Shown here: one piece after another, positions 16,754 to 24,142 of the stretch
How positions within the stretch are numbered: position 1 is the stretch's first letter
Layout: each line of letters starts with the position of its first letter
DNA from: Pseudomonas alkylphenolica
GTDB lineage: Bacteria > Pseudomonadota > Gammaproteobacteria > Pseudomonadales > Pseudomonadaceae
NCBI RefSeq assembly: GCF_016009175.1
Contig: NZ_JADUCM010000034.1
Coordinates: forward strand, 1 to 53,500
DNA length: 53,500 bases
Direction: 5' to 3'
Notes under the pieces: generated by a model
Told to the model about the DNA's origin: nothing
The model's database searches: none
Seen by the model: only the letters and a program-made list of their open reading frames with translations
Position numbers and translations under genes: made by a program

Positions 16754-17174
16754 GGGCAGATCCAATTGTTCACTGTTCGATTTTTTTTGAGCCCGCACAA
16801 TAGCCTAGTCACAAGGCTTATTGTATTGCAGCGCCCGCGAGCAAATGCACACAAGGATAAAACCTACACCTACAAAGGATTGGTCCTACAAAACTTGGCA
16901 TTTATGATGCCAATAGCCGCGTTAAAGCCACCCCGAAGTGCAGACCAATCTTCATGACTCAAAGTAACACCAAACGACAAATACAACCCAGTCAACAACA
17001 CCATAAAACGCGCAGGAAAAATCCTATACCGTCGTTTGATATTTACCAAACCCTATAAGACCCACCCAATTTAAAGGGTAATAAGTTCTCCAAACAGAAA
17101 CACCACCCGGTGCCCTTTCAGCGATTTTTCACGGTTAACTGCATTACGGCTAACTCGAATCGGAGGAGACGGCC
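16754..17174. other. AT-rich intergenic region, 421 bases
   Basis: Clearly lower GC than the rest of the window, with many A/T runs. It must contain the promoters of the response regulator (minus) and of the membrane protein at 17175 (plus). No small reading frame with a ribosome site was convincing. The composition would suit silencing by MvaT/MvaU-type proteins, but that is inference. Confidence 0.4.
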
Positions 17175-17684
17175 ATGAGCAATGCAGAGCCGAAAAGCCC
17201 TTTGACCATCATTGCGATTTTCGCCGGCATTATCGAAGCCTCCGCACTGGCATCGCTGCCTTTTTTAAGCGAGGACAGTCAGAGCATATACACGTGGTTC
17301 TTGGTCGGCTTTCCATTTTTCCTCACCGTATTATTCTTCCTGACGCTCAACTTCAACAACAAAACGCTGTTTACACCGCCAGCCACGAATCTAAACAACG
17401 CTATTGCTCCGCCCATAGCCATTACGCCGAAAACACAGGACAACATCGAAGCAAATGAAACAATGCAACTAAAAACCCACACTGAAGAGGACAACACCCC
17501 GATCGACAATACTTCCCTCGCGACAGTGGCCATTACGTTGAGCGGCGCAAAAGCCAATCAACTAACCCAGCACTTTGTAATGCTCGCACTGAATCAGGCG
17601 GAGTCACATGGCACTCACTGGGTTGTTTACAACCTGGAGACCGGCACGCGCACGACACTGAACACTCAGCCGATTGACAGGTAA
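17175..17684 (+). CDS. Unknown two-helix membrane protein, AT-rich gene
   Basis: 169 residues. Two hydrophobic helices (about 10-30 and 39-58) are followed by an Asn/Thr-rich linker (about 62-112) and a C-terminal segment, TVAITLSGAKANQLTQHFV to HWVVYNLETGTRTTL, that looks like a small folded domain. An AGGAGA ribosome site with good spacing makes it real. Codon use and GC are unlike the neighbours. I do not recognise a family. Confidence 0.7.
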   Translation: MSNAEPKSPLTIIAIFAGIIEASALASLPFLSEDSQSIYTWFLVGFPFFLTVLFFLTLNFNNKTLFTPPATNLNNAIAPPIAITPKTQDNIEANETMQLKTHTEEDNTPIDNTSLATVAITLSGAKANQLTQHFVMLALNQAESHGTHWVVYNLETGTRTTLNTQPIDR

Positions 17685-17715
17685 AAAAAAGCCCCGGCCA
17701 TGGCCGGGGCTTTTC
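17685..17715. terminator. Bidirectional terminator, perfect 20-bp palindrome
   Basis: GCCCCGGCCATGGCCGGGGC (17691-17710) is flanked by A-run and T-run. It separates the unknown membrane protein gene (plus) from argG (minus). Confidence 0.92.
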
Positions 17716-17726
17716 TCAACGGGGGT

Positions 17727-18944
17727 TCAGATCAACGAACGACCCTTGTTTGCTGCAATACGCATGCGCAGCGCATTGAGCTTGATGAAGCCCGCAGCAT
17801 CGGCCTGGTTGTAAGCACCGCCGTCTTCTTCGAAGGTCGCGATATTGGCATCAAACAGCGAGTCGTCGGACTTGCGCCCGGTAACGATGACGTTGCCCTT
17901 GTACAGCTTCAGGCGCACGACGCCATTCACGTTGACCTGGGAAGCGTCGATCATCTGCTGCAGCATCAGACGCTCCGGGCTCCACCAGTAGCCGGTGTAG
18001 ATCAGGCTGGCGTACTTGGGCATCAGCTCGTCTTTGAGGTGAGCGACTTCGCGGTCCAGGGTGATCGACTCGATGGCGCGGTGAGCGCGCAGCATGATGG
18101 TGCCGCCCGGGGTCTCGTAGCAACCACGGGACTTCATGCCGACATAGCGGTTCTCGACGATGTCCAGACGACCGATACCGTTTTCACCGCCAATGCGGTT
18201 CAGGGTGGCCAGAACGGTGGCCGGGGTCATTTCAACGCCGTCCAGGGCAACGATGTCACCGTTGCGGTAAGTCAGTTCCAGGTAGGTAGGAACGTCCGGC
18301 GCGGCTTCTGGCGACTTGGTCCATTTCCACATGTCTTCTTCGTGTTCGGTCCAGGTATCCTCCAGCACCCCACCCTCGTAGGAGATGTGCAGCAGGTTGG
18401 CGTCCATCGAATACGGAGATTTCTTTTTGCCGTGACGCTCGATCGGGATCGCGTGCTTCTCGGCATAGTCCATCAGCTTCTCGCGGGACAGCAGGTCCCA
18501 CTCACGCCATGGCGCGATAACCTTGACGCCCGGCTTGAGCGCATAGGCGCCCAGTTCGAAACGCACCTGGTCGTTACCTTTACCGGTCGCACCATGGGAA
18601 ATGGCGTCGGCGCCGGTTTCATTGGCGATTTCGATCAGGCGTTTGGCGATCAGCGGACGAGCGATGGAAGTACCCAGCAGGTACTCGCCTTCGTAAACGG
18701 TGTTGGCGCGGAACATCGGGAAGACGAAGTCGCGCACGAATTCTTCGCGCAGGTCATCAATGTAGATTTCCTTCACGCCCATGGCCTGAGCCTTGGCGCG
18801 GGCCGGTTCGACCTCTTCGCCCTGCCCCAGGTCGGCGGTGAAAGTCACCACTTCACAGTTGTAGGTATCCTGCAGCCACTTGAGAATCACCGAAGTATCA
18901 AGGCCGCCGGAATACGCCAGTACGACCTTTTTTACGTCCGCCAT
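17727..18944 (-). CDS. argG: Argininosuccinate synthase
   Basis: ATP-dependent condensation of citrulline and aspartate, the step after ArgF in arginine synthesis; 405 residues. The N-terminal ATP-pyrophosphatase loop reads AYSGGLDTSV (9-18). TGKGNDQVRFE and the MKSRGCYETPGG segment are family signatures. Complete, standard length. It stands alone; argF is about 8 kb away. Confidence 0.97.
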   Translation of the reverse strand: MADVKKVVLAYSGGLDTSVILKWLQDTYNCEVVTFTADLGQGEEVEPARAKAQAMGVKEIYIDDLREEFVRDFVFPMFRANTVYEGEYLLGTSIARPLIAKRLIEIANETGADAISHGATGKGNDQVRFELGAYALKPGVKVIAPWREWDLLSREKLMDYAEKHAIPIERHGKKKSPYSMDANLLHISYEGGVLEDTWTEHEEDMWKWTKSPEAAPDVPTYLELTYRNGDIVALDGVEMTPATVLATLNRIGGENGIGRLDIVENRYVGMKSRGCYETPGGTIMLRAHRAIESITLDREVAHLKDELMPKYASLIYTGYWWSPERLMLQQMIDASQVNVNGVVRLKLYKGNVIVTGRKSDDSLFDANIATFEEDGGAYNQADAAGFIKLNALRMRIAANKGRSLI

Positions 18945-19073
18945 GCCATCACTCCACGGGGTTTTACGGAAAGCCGTTGATTCTACCGGCCTTGCCGAAA
19001 AAATTACAGTGGGGCGACAGCTTGTGACGACAAAGCGACAGGAACTGTCGACGGCGCGACGGACGGTCGCACC

Positions 19074-20027
19074 TCAGGACTTAACAGACGACGTGCCGAC
19101 GTCGTTCTGCACCGCGGGTGTCGAGACCGGCGCCGGCGGATTCTGCGCGGCCTGCTCTACCGGTTTTTCTACCGGCGCAACGCGATCGAGTTCGACATTC
19201 ACCCGCCGATTACGCGCGCGATTGCCGGCCGAGTTGTTCGCCGCCAGCGGATAACGCTCACCATGAAAACGCACGGTGATCCGGTCTTCCGGGATGCCGT
19301 TGGCTTTCAGGTACTCCATGACCGCCAGGGCCCGGCGCCGGGACAGGTCACGGTTGGTCAGGCGATTGCCGCTGTTGTCCGAGTGGCCGTTGAGTTCAAT
19401 ATGGTTGACCGTAGGATCAGCCTTGAGGAAGGCCAGAATGACGTCAAGACGCGCTTTGGCATCTGCGTCCAGGTCTATACCACCGCCCGGGAAGCCGACC
19501 CGGGTCTGGCGCACCTGGTCGTAGTTCATCGGCAACAGTTTGGCGGCGCACAGCTGATAATCGGCGTAAGCCTTGCTGAATTTCACCGGCAACAAACGCA
19601 CTTCCATCGAACGCCCGGCTTCGCCCGCATAATTGCGCACCACGGTACTGCGGCCGTCGAGCAGGCCGTTGATCAGGCGGCTGGCCTGGCCCTGGCTGCT
19701 ATTGAACAGCACTCCGTTGCGGGCCATGCGCACCGAGCCCAGGTTGATGTCCCCGCGCCCCGGCTGCCAGGGCGCTGCGGCCGCGAGCAGGGTCGCTGCC
19801 CCCGTGCCCAGCACGTTAGTACTCGAGCGCAACTGGAAGGTGGCCTGCTCACCGGCACGACGCACGAACTCACCGCTGCCGAAATCGGCAACCGGCTGGA
19901 CCAATCGGCACTCGAACTGATCGCCTTCGACCTTCCACTCGATATTCTCCAGACGGGTCTGGAACGTGAGTGCTGTCGCGGGCAGGCAGGCAAACACACT
20001 GAGCAGGGCAAGATAACGCTGGCGCAC
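19074..20027 (-). CDS. motY: MotY-like flagellar stator-associated protein (OmpA C-terminal domain)
   Basis: 317 residues. A signal peptide (MRQRYLALLSVFACLPATALT) precedes an N-terminal MotY domain (LTFQTRLENIEWKVEGDQF) and a C-terminal OmpA-like peptidoglycan-binding domain (about 180-295: NGHSDNSGNRLTNRDLSRRRA). In Pseudomonas, MotY supports the MotAB/MotCD stators around the flagellar motor. The position between argG and pyrC is that of P. aeruginosa PA3526. I chose the GTG at 20027, because GGAG lies six bases upstream; another GTG at 20039 has a poorer site. The last 25 residues are a variable Pro/Ala/Ser tail. Confidence 0.88.
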   Translation of the reverse strand: MRQRYLALLSVFACLPATALTFQTRLENIEWKVEGDQFECRLVQPVADFGSGEFVRRAGEQATFQLRSSTNVLGTGAATLLAAAAPWQPGRGDINLGSVRMARNGVLFNSSQGQASRLINGLLDGRSTVVRNYAGEAGRSMEVRLLPVKFSKAYADYQLCAAKLLPMNYDQVRQTRVGFPGGGIDLDADAKARLDVILAFLKADPTVNHIELNGHSDNSGNRLTNRDLSRRRALAVMEYLKANGIPEDRITVRFHGERYPLAANNSAGNRARNRRVNVELDRVAPVEKPVEQAAQNPPAPVSTPAVQNDVGTSSVKS

Positions 20028-20157
20028 GGGCGGCTCCACAAAATTTCACGGTATACCCGCAGGCTATCGGTCAGGCCCGGCAAAACTTGATAGCGAGTGC
20101 TCGAACCCGGCTTTTCCGGTAGCATTCACCTTGAGTTCGACCCGCCTGGAATCCCCA

Positions 20158-21204
20158 ATGTCCGACCGCCTGACCCTCTTGCGTCCCGATGACTGGCACA
20201 TCCATCTTCGTGATGGCGCCGTCCTGCCCCACACCGTCGGCGACGTTGCGCGCACCTTTGCACGCGCAATCATCATGCCCAACCTGGTACCGCCCGTGCG
20301 CAATGCCGCTGAAGCCGAAGGCTATCGCGAGCGCATCCTGGCCGCGCGCCCGGCTGGCAGCCGCTTTGAACCGCTGATGGTGCTGTACCTCACCGACCGC
20401 ACCCAGCCCGAGGAAGTCCGCGCGGCCAAGGCTACCGGTTTCGTGCATGCCGCCAAGCTCTACCCTGCCGGCGCCACGACCAACTCCGATTCCGGCGTTA
20501 CCAGCATCGACAACATTTTCCCGGTGCTCGAGGCCATGGCCGAAGTCGGCATGCCTTTGCTGGTCCACGGTGAAGTGACGCGCAACGAGATCGACGTGTT
20601 CGACCGCGAGAAACTGTTCATCGACGAACACCTGCGTCGCGTCGTCGAGCGCTTCCCGACCCTGAAGGTCGTGTTCGAGCACATCACCACGAGCGAAGCC
20701 GTGCAGTTCGTCAACGAGGCCCCAGCCAACGTCGGCGCGACCATTACCGCCCAGCACCTGCTGTACAACCGCAACCACATGCTGGTTGGCGGCATTCGCC
20801 CGCACTTCTACTGCCTGCCGATCCTCAAGCGCAACACCCACCAGGTGGCGTTGCTGGATGCGGCCACCAGCGGCAGCAGCAAGTTTTTCCTCGGCACCGA
20901 CTCTGCGCCCCACGCCCGTCATGCCAAGGAAGCTGCCTGTGGCTGCGCCGGCTGCTACACCGCGTACGCAGCCATCGAGCTGTATGCCGAAGCGTTCGAA
21001 CAACGCAACGCCCTCGACAAGCTCGAAGGCTTTGCCAGCAAGCACGGCCCGGACTTCTACGGCCTGCCGCGCAACACCGACACCATTACCCTGGTTCGCG
21101 AAAGCTGGACCGCCCCAAGCAGCTTGCCGTTCGGCGAGCAGACTGTCATCCCGCTGCGCGCCGGTGAGCAACTGCGCTGGCGCCTGCTGGAGGAAACTGC
21201 GTGA
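20158..21204 (+). CDS. pyrC: Dihydroorotase
   Basis: Cyclises carbamoyl-aspartate to dihydroorotate in pyrimidine synthesis; 348 residues, E. coli-type (class II) enzyme. The zinc ligands start with HIHLRDG (13-19). AAKLYPAGATTNS holds the lysine that becomes carbamylated, and LGTDSAPHARHAKE holds the catalytic Asp. MSDRLTLLRPDDWHIHL at 20158 is the family start; nine extra in-frame codons upstream are not used. It overlaps rnt at the stop codon. Confidence 0.97.
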   Translation: MSDRLTLLRPDDWHIHLRDGAVLPHTVGDVARTFARAIIMPNLVPPVRNAAEAEGYRERILAARPAGSRFEPLMVLYLTDRTQPEEVRAAKATGFVHAAKLYPAGATTNSDSGVTSIDNIFPVLEAMAEVGMPLLVHGEVTRNEIDVFDREKLFIDEHLRRVVERFPTLKVVFEHITTSEAVQFVNEAPANVGATITAQHLLYNRNHMLVGGIRPHFYCLPILKRNTHQVALLDAATSGSSKFFLGTDSAPHARHAKEAACGCAGCYTAYAAIELYAEAFEQRNALDKLEGFASKHGPDFYGLPRNTDTITLVRESWTAPSSLPFGEQTVIPLRAGEQLRWRLLEETA

Positions 21205-21869
21205 GTGAAGATCTGTACGACGACCAGGACGGTCCGAGTGGTGGCCCCCGCCACCCGATGGCTGAACGATTTCGTGGTTACCTGCCGGTTGTAGTGGATG
21301 TCGAGACCGGTGGTTTCAACAGCGCCACCGACGCCCTGCTGGAAATTGCTGCCGTGACCATCGGCATGGATGAAAAGGGCTTCCTGTTTCCAGAGCACAC
21401 CTACTTCTTCCGTGTCGAACCGTTCGAGGGTGCCAACATCGAACAGGCGGCACTGGAGTTCACCGGGATCAAGCTGGACCATCCACTGCGCATGGCAGTC
21501 AGTGAAGAGTCGGCGCTGACCGATATCTTCCGTGGCGTGCGCAAGGCACTGAAGGCCAATGGCTGCAAACGGGCGATCCTGGTCGGCCACAACAGCAGTT
21601 TCGACCTGGGCTTCCTCAACGCTGCCGTGGCGCGCAACGACATGAAACGCAACCCGTTTCATCCGTTCTCAAGCTTTGACACCGCGACCCTGGCCGGCCT
21701 TGCCTATGGTCAGACCGTGCTGGCCCGTGCCTGCCAGAGCGCCGACATCGACTTTGACGGCCGCGAAGCCCACTCGGCGCGCTATGACACCGAGAAGACA
21801 GCCGAGCTGTTCTGCGGCATCGTCAACCGCTGGAAAGAGATGGGCGGCTGGCAAGACTTCAACGACTGA
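21201..21869 (+). CDS. rnt: Ribonuclease T
   Basis: 3'-5' exoribonuclease that trims tRNA CCA ends and stable RNAs; 222 residues, DEDD family. Acidic residues are visible in VVVDVETGGFN (about 31-41), HNSSFDLGFL and AHSARYDTEKTAEL. GTG start overlapping the pyrC stop (GTGA), consistent with translational coupling. A terminator follows. Confidence 0.95.
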   Translation: MSEDLYDDQDGPSGGPRHPMAERFRGYLPVVVDVETGGFNSATDALLEIAAVTIGMDEKGFLFPEHTYFFRVEPFEGANIEQAALEFTGIKLDHPLRMAVSEESALTDIFRGVRKALKANGCKRAILVGHNSSFDLGFLNAAVARNDMKRNPFHPFSSFDTATLAGLAYGQTVLARACQSADIDFDGREAHSARYDTEKTAELFCGIVNRWKEMGGWQDFND

Positions 21870-21886
21870 CATGTTGTTGCTCGCAT

Positions 21887-21917
21887 AAAAAAACCGGCCA
21901 TCAAGGCCGGTTTTTTT
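21887..21917. terminator. Bidirectional terminator between rnt and peroxiredoxin gene
   Basis: AAACCGGCC / GGCCGGTTT stem, loop ATCAA, A-run on one side and T7 on the other. Confidence 0.92.
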
Positions 21918-21928
21918 GTCGCTCGCGA

Positions 21929-22531
21929 TTACAGCTTGCCGCTGTTCTCGCTCAGGTAAGCAGCAACGCCTTCTGGCGAAGCGGTCATGCCTTTGTCGCC
22001 TTTTTTCCAGTTGGCAGGGCAGACTTCGCCGTGCTCTTCGTGGAACTGCAGGGCATCGACCAGACGCAGCAGCTCGTCCATGTTACGGCCCAGCGGCAGG
22101 TCGTTGACGATCTGCGAACGAACAACACCTTTGTCGTCGATCAGGAACGCGCCACGGAAAGCCACGCCGCCTTCGGACTCAACGTCGTAGGCCTTGGCGA
22201 TTTCGTGCTTCATGTCAGCCGCCATGACGTACTGAACGTGACCGATGCCACCGGCATTGATCGGGGTGTTGCGCCAGGCGTTGTGGGTGAAGTGCGAGTC
22301 GATCGACACCGCGATCACTTCAACGTTGCGGTCACGGAATTCGGACATGCGGTGGTCCAGGGCAATCAGCTCGGACGGGCAGACGAAGGTGAAGTCCAGC
22401 GGGTAGAAGAACACCAGGCCGTACTTGCCCTTGATAGCCGAAGCCAGGTTGAAGCTGTCGACGATTTCGCCATTGCCCAGTACGGCTGGAACGGTGAAGT
22501 CCGGGGCAATTTTGCCAACGAGTACGCTCAT
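21929..22531 (-). CDS. Typical 2-Cys peroxiredoxin (AhpC/TSA family)
   Basis: Thiol peroxidase of 200 residues that reduces hydrogen and organic peroxides in the cytoplasm. Peroxidatic Cys51 lies in DFTFVCPSE and resolving Cys171 in HGEVCPANW. An AGGAGA ribosome site precedes the start at 22531; a further 27 in-frame codons upstream look non-coding. It is divergent from bfd, next to iron-storage genes. It is the Prx/TsaA type rather than AhpC paired with AhpF, as no ahpF lies here. Confidence 0.94.
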   Translation of the reverse strand: MSVLVGKIAPDFTVPAVLGNGEIVDSFNLASAIKGKYGLVFFYPLDFTFVCPSELIALDHRMSEFRDRNVEVIAVSIDSHFTHNAWRNTPINAGGIGHVQYVMAADMKHEIAKAYDVESEGGVAFRGAFLIDDKGVVRSQIVNDLPLGRNMDELLRLVDALQFHEEHGEVCPANWKKGDKGMTASPEGVAAYLSENSGKL

Positions 22532-22697
22532 TCGATATCTCCTGATGGTTTGAAACACGCTGTGCATGCGGGCAGGCGCCCACAGACAGTGCAAAGGGCG
22601 GCCATGATACACCGCTGGGCGCTCCTCGCCGAATTTCAGCGTACGTTGTCAGACAGATGCCGTTGGTCGCCCTGACTTGCAACCTGCAAGATTGTGC

Positions 22698-22716
22698 TTT
22701 GACAAGCATTCTCATT
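22698..22716. promoter_or_regulatory. Candidate Fur box upstream of bfd
   Basis: TTTGACAAGCATTCTCATT, read on the minus strand as AATGAGAATGCTTGTCAAA, matches one half of the Fur consensus fully (AATGAGAAT) and the other half in part. It lies 49 bases before bfd, where iron repression is expected in pseudomonads. Not proven. Confidence 0.55.
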
Positions 22717-22764
22717 AACATTAAGCTTCTTCGCATTGAGCCTAAACCCGCGATGGTCTGCCCT

Positions 22765-22983
22765 ATGTATGTGTGTCTTTGTGTTGGTGTAACCGACGGA
22801 CAGATCCGCGATGCGATCTATGAAGGATGCTGCAGTTACAAGGAAGTCAGAACGGCCACCAACGTGGCCAGCCAGTGTGGCAAATGTGCCTGCCTGGCCA
22901 AGCAGGTGGTGCGTGAAACCTTGACCGAATTGCAAGTCAGCCAGGCCGCCCTGCCCTACCCTGTGGAATTTTCCGTAGCGTAA
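22765..22983 (+). CDS. bfd: Bacterioferritin-associated ferredoxin
   Basis: 72-residue [2Fe-2S] protein that donates electrons to bacterioferritin to release stored iron. The ligand pattern CxC-X31-CxxC is exact: Cys4, Cys6, Cys38, Cys41. The gene precedes bfr, with a terminator between them, so the two can be regulated oppositely by iron. The ATG at 22765 gives the family N-terminus MYVCLCVGVTD. Confidence 0.95.
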   Translation: MYVCLCVGVTDGQIRDAIYEGCCSYKEVRTATNVASQCGKCACLAKQVVRETLTELQVSQAALPYPVEFSVA

Positions 22984-23000
22984 AAACAGCCCATTCCAAG

Positions 23001-23026
23001 AACCGGACCTCGTGTCCGGTTTTTTT
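23001..23026 (+). terminator. Intrinsic terminator after bfd
   Basis: AACCGGAC / GTCCGGTT stem, five-base loop, then a T-run. Confidence 0.9.
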
Positions 23027-23182
23027 ATGCCCGCAATTCAATAAGTTAGGCTTAAAACGCGGAACACAAACATTCTTATTCCGATTAATTTTCACTTATT
23101 ATTCAATAACTTAGGTTTGACAGTCTAAGTTACGGGGCTCAGACTTGCTGTTATAGGCACACTTATAGGGCAGGACCCCATC

Positions 23183-23653
23183 ATGAAAGGCGACGTTAGC
23201 GTCATCCAGCATCTCAACAAGATCCTCGGAAACGAGCTGGTCGCAATCAACCAATACTTCCTGCATGCACGCATGTACGAAGACTGGGGTCTGGATAAGC
23301 TGGGCAAGCATGAGTACAAAGAATCCATCGACGAGATGAAGCACGCTGACAAACTGATCAAGCGTATTCTGTTTCTCGAAGGCATTCCCAACGTCCAGGA
23401 CCTGGGCAAGCTGCTGATTGGTGAACACACCAAAGAAATGCTCGAGTGCGACCTGAAGATCGAGCAAAAAGGCTTGGTCGACCTCAAGGCCGCCATCGCT
23501 CACTGCGAAACCGTTGGCGACTTTGGCAGCCGTGAAATGCTTGAAGACATCCTCGAGTCCGAAGAAGAGCACATCGACTGGCTGGAAACCCAGTTGAGCC
23601 TGATCGACAAAGTCGGTCTGGAAAACTACCTGCAGTCGCAGATGGGCGAATAA
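23183..23653 (+). CDS. bfr: Bacterioferritin
   Basis: Haem-containing iron-storage protein forming 24-mers, 156 residues. The ferroxidase ligands Glu18, Glu51, His54, Glu94, Glu127 and His130 are all in place. Met52, the haem ligand shared by two subunits, is present, so this is the haem-binding (BfrB-like) type. It stands between bfd and grxD. The 150 bases upstream are AT-rich with TTGACA near 23116, but I could not fix the promoter. Confidence 0.96.
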   Translation: MKGDVSVIQHLNKILGNELVAINQYFLHARMYEDWGLDKLGKHEYKESIDEMKHADKLIKRILFLEGIPNVQDLGKLLIGEHTKEMLECDLKIEQKGLVDLKAAIAHCETVGDFGSREMLEDILESEEEHIDWLETQLSLIDKVGLENYLQSQMGE

Positions 23654-23671
23654 TCTCGCCGATCAGCCAAT

Positions 23672-23698
23672 AAAAAGCCCCGCATTGCGGGGCTTTTT
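23672..23698. terminator. Bidirectional terminator between bfr and grxD
   Basis: AAAAAGCCCCGC / GCGGGGCTTTTT with loop AT(T); works for both converging genes. Confidence 0.92.
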
Positions 23699-23714
23699 AT
23701 TGGCAAACCTGTAA

Positions 23715-24050
23715 TCAGGCCTTGGCCGCCTCAGCCTTGGCTGCAGCTTCCTTGATCAGGGTCTGCAGTTCGCCGTTGGCAAACATTTCAGCCATGATGT
23801 CGGAACCGCCGACCAGCTCACCTGCCACCCACAGCTGTGGGAAGGTTGGCCAGTTGGCGTATTTTGGCAGGTTGGCGCGGATTTCCGGATTTTGCAGGAT
23901 ATCCACGTAAGCGAATTTCTCGCCACAACCCATCACGGCTTGCGCCGCCTTGGCCGAAAAACCGCACTGCGGGGCATTCGGCGAGCCTTTCATGTAAAGC
24001 AGAATGGTGTTGTTGGCAATCTGCTCTTTGATTGTTTCGATAATATCCAT
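23715..24050 (-). CDS. grxD: Monothiol glutaredoxin, Grx4 family
   Basis: 111-residue glutaredoxin with the CGFS active site (Cys29), binding a glutathione-coordinated [2Fe-2S] cluster and passing it to target proteins. KGSPNAPQCGFS and TFPQLWVAGELVGGSDIM are family signatures. The start at 24050 gives MDIIETIKEQI; more than 50 in-frame codons upstream are not coding. Its place beside bfr and bfd fits iron homeostasis. Confidence 0.95.
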   Translation of the reverse strand: MDIIETIKEQIANNTILLYMKGSPNAPQCGFSAKAAQAVMGCGEKFAYVDILQNPEIRANLPKYANWPTFPQLWVAGELVGGSDIMAEMFANGELQTLIKEAAAKAEAAKA

Positions 24051-24104
24051 GAAGCACCTCGCGGCTGAACTTTCCGACCTGGTTGTCGGCACGGTGACGC
24101 ATTG

Positions 24105-24142
24105 TATCGGAAAGCCGAGCGTGGCGCTCGGCCTTGCCGATA
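24105..24142 (-). terminator. Terminator of the molybdopterin oxidoreductase gene
   Basis: Stem GCCGAGCG / CGCTCGGC with loop TGG, extended by TATCGG / CCGATA, directly after the stop codon. Read on the minus strand it is followed by a weak T-run (CTTTCC). Confidence 0.65.

Noticed and set aside
17700..18980. Plus-strand open frame opposite argG
   Set aside because: argG is complete on the minus strand; the frame begins in its terminator and is a shadow.
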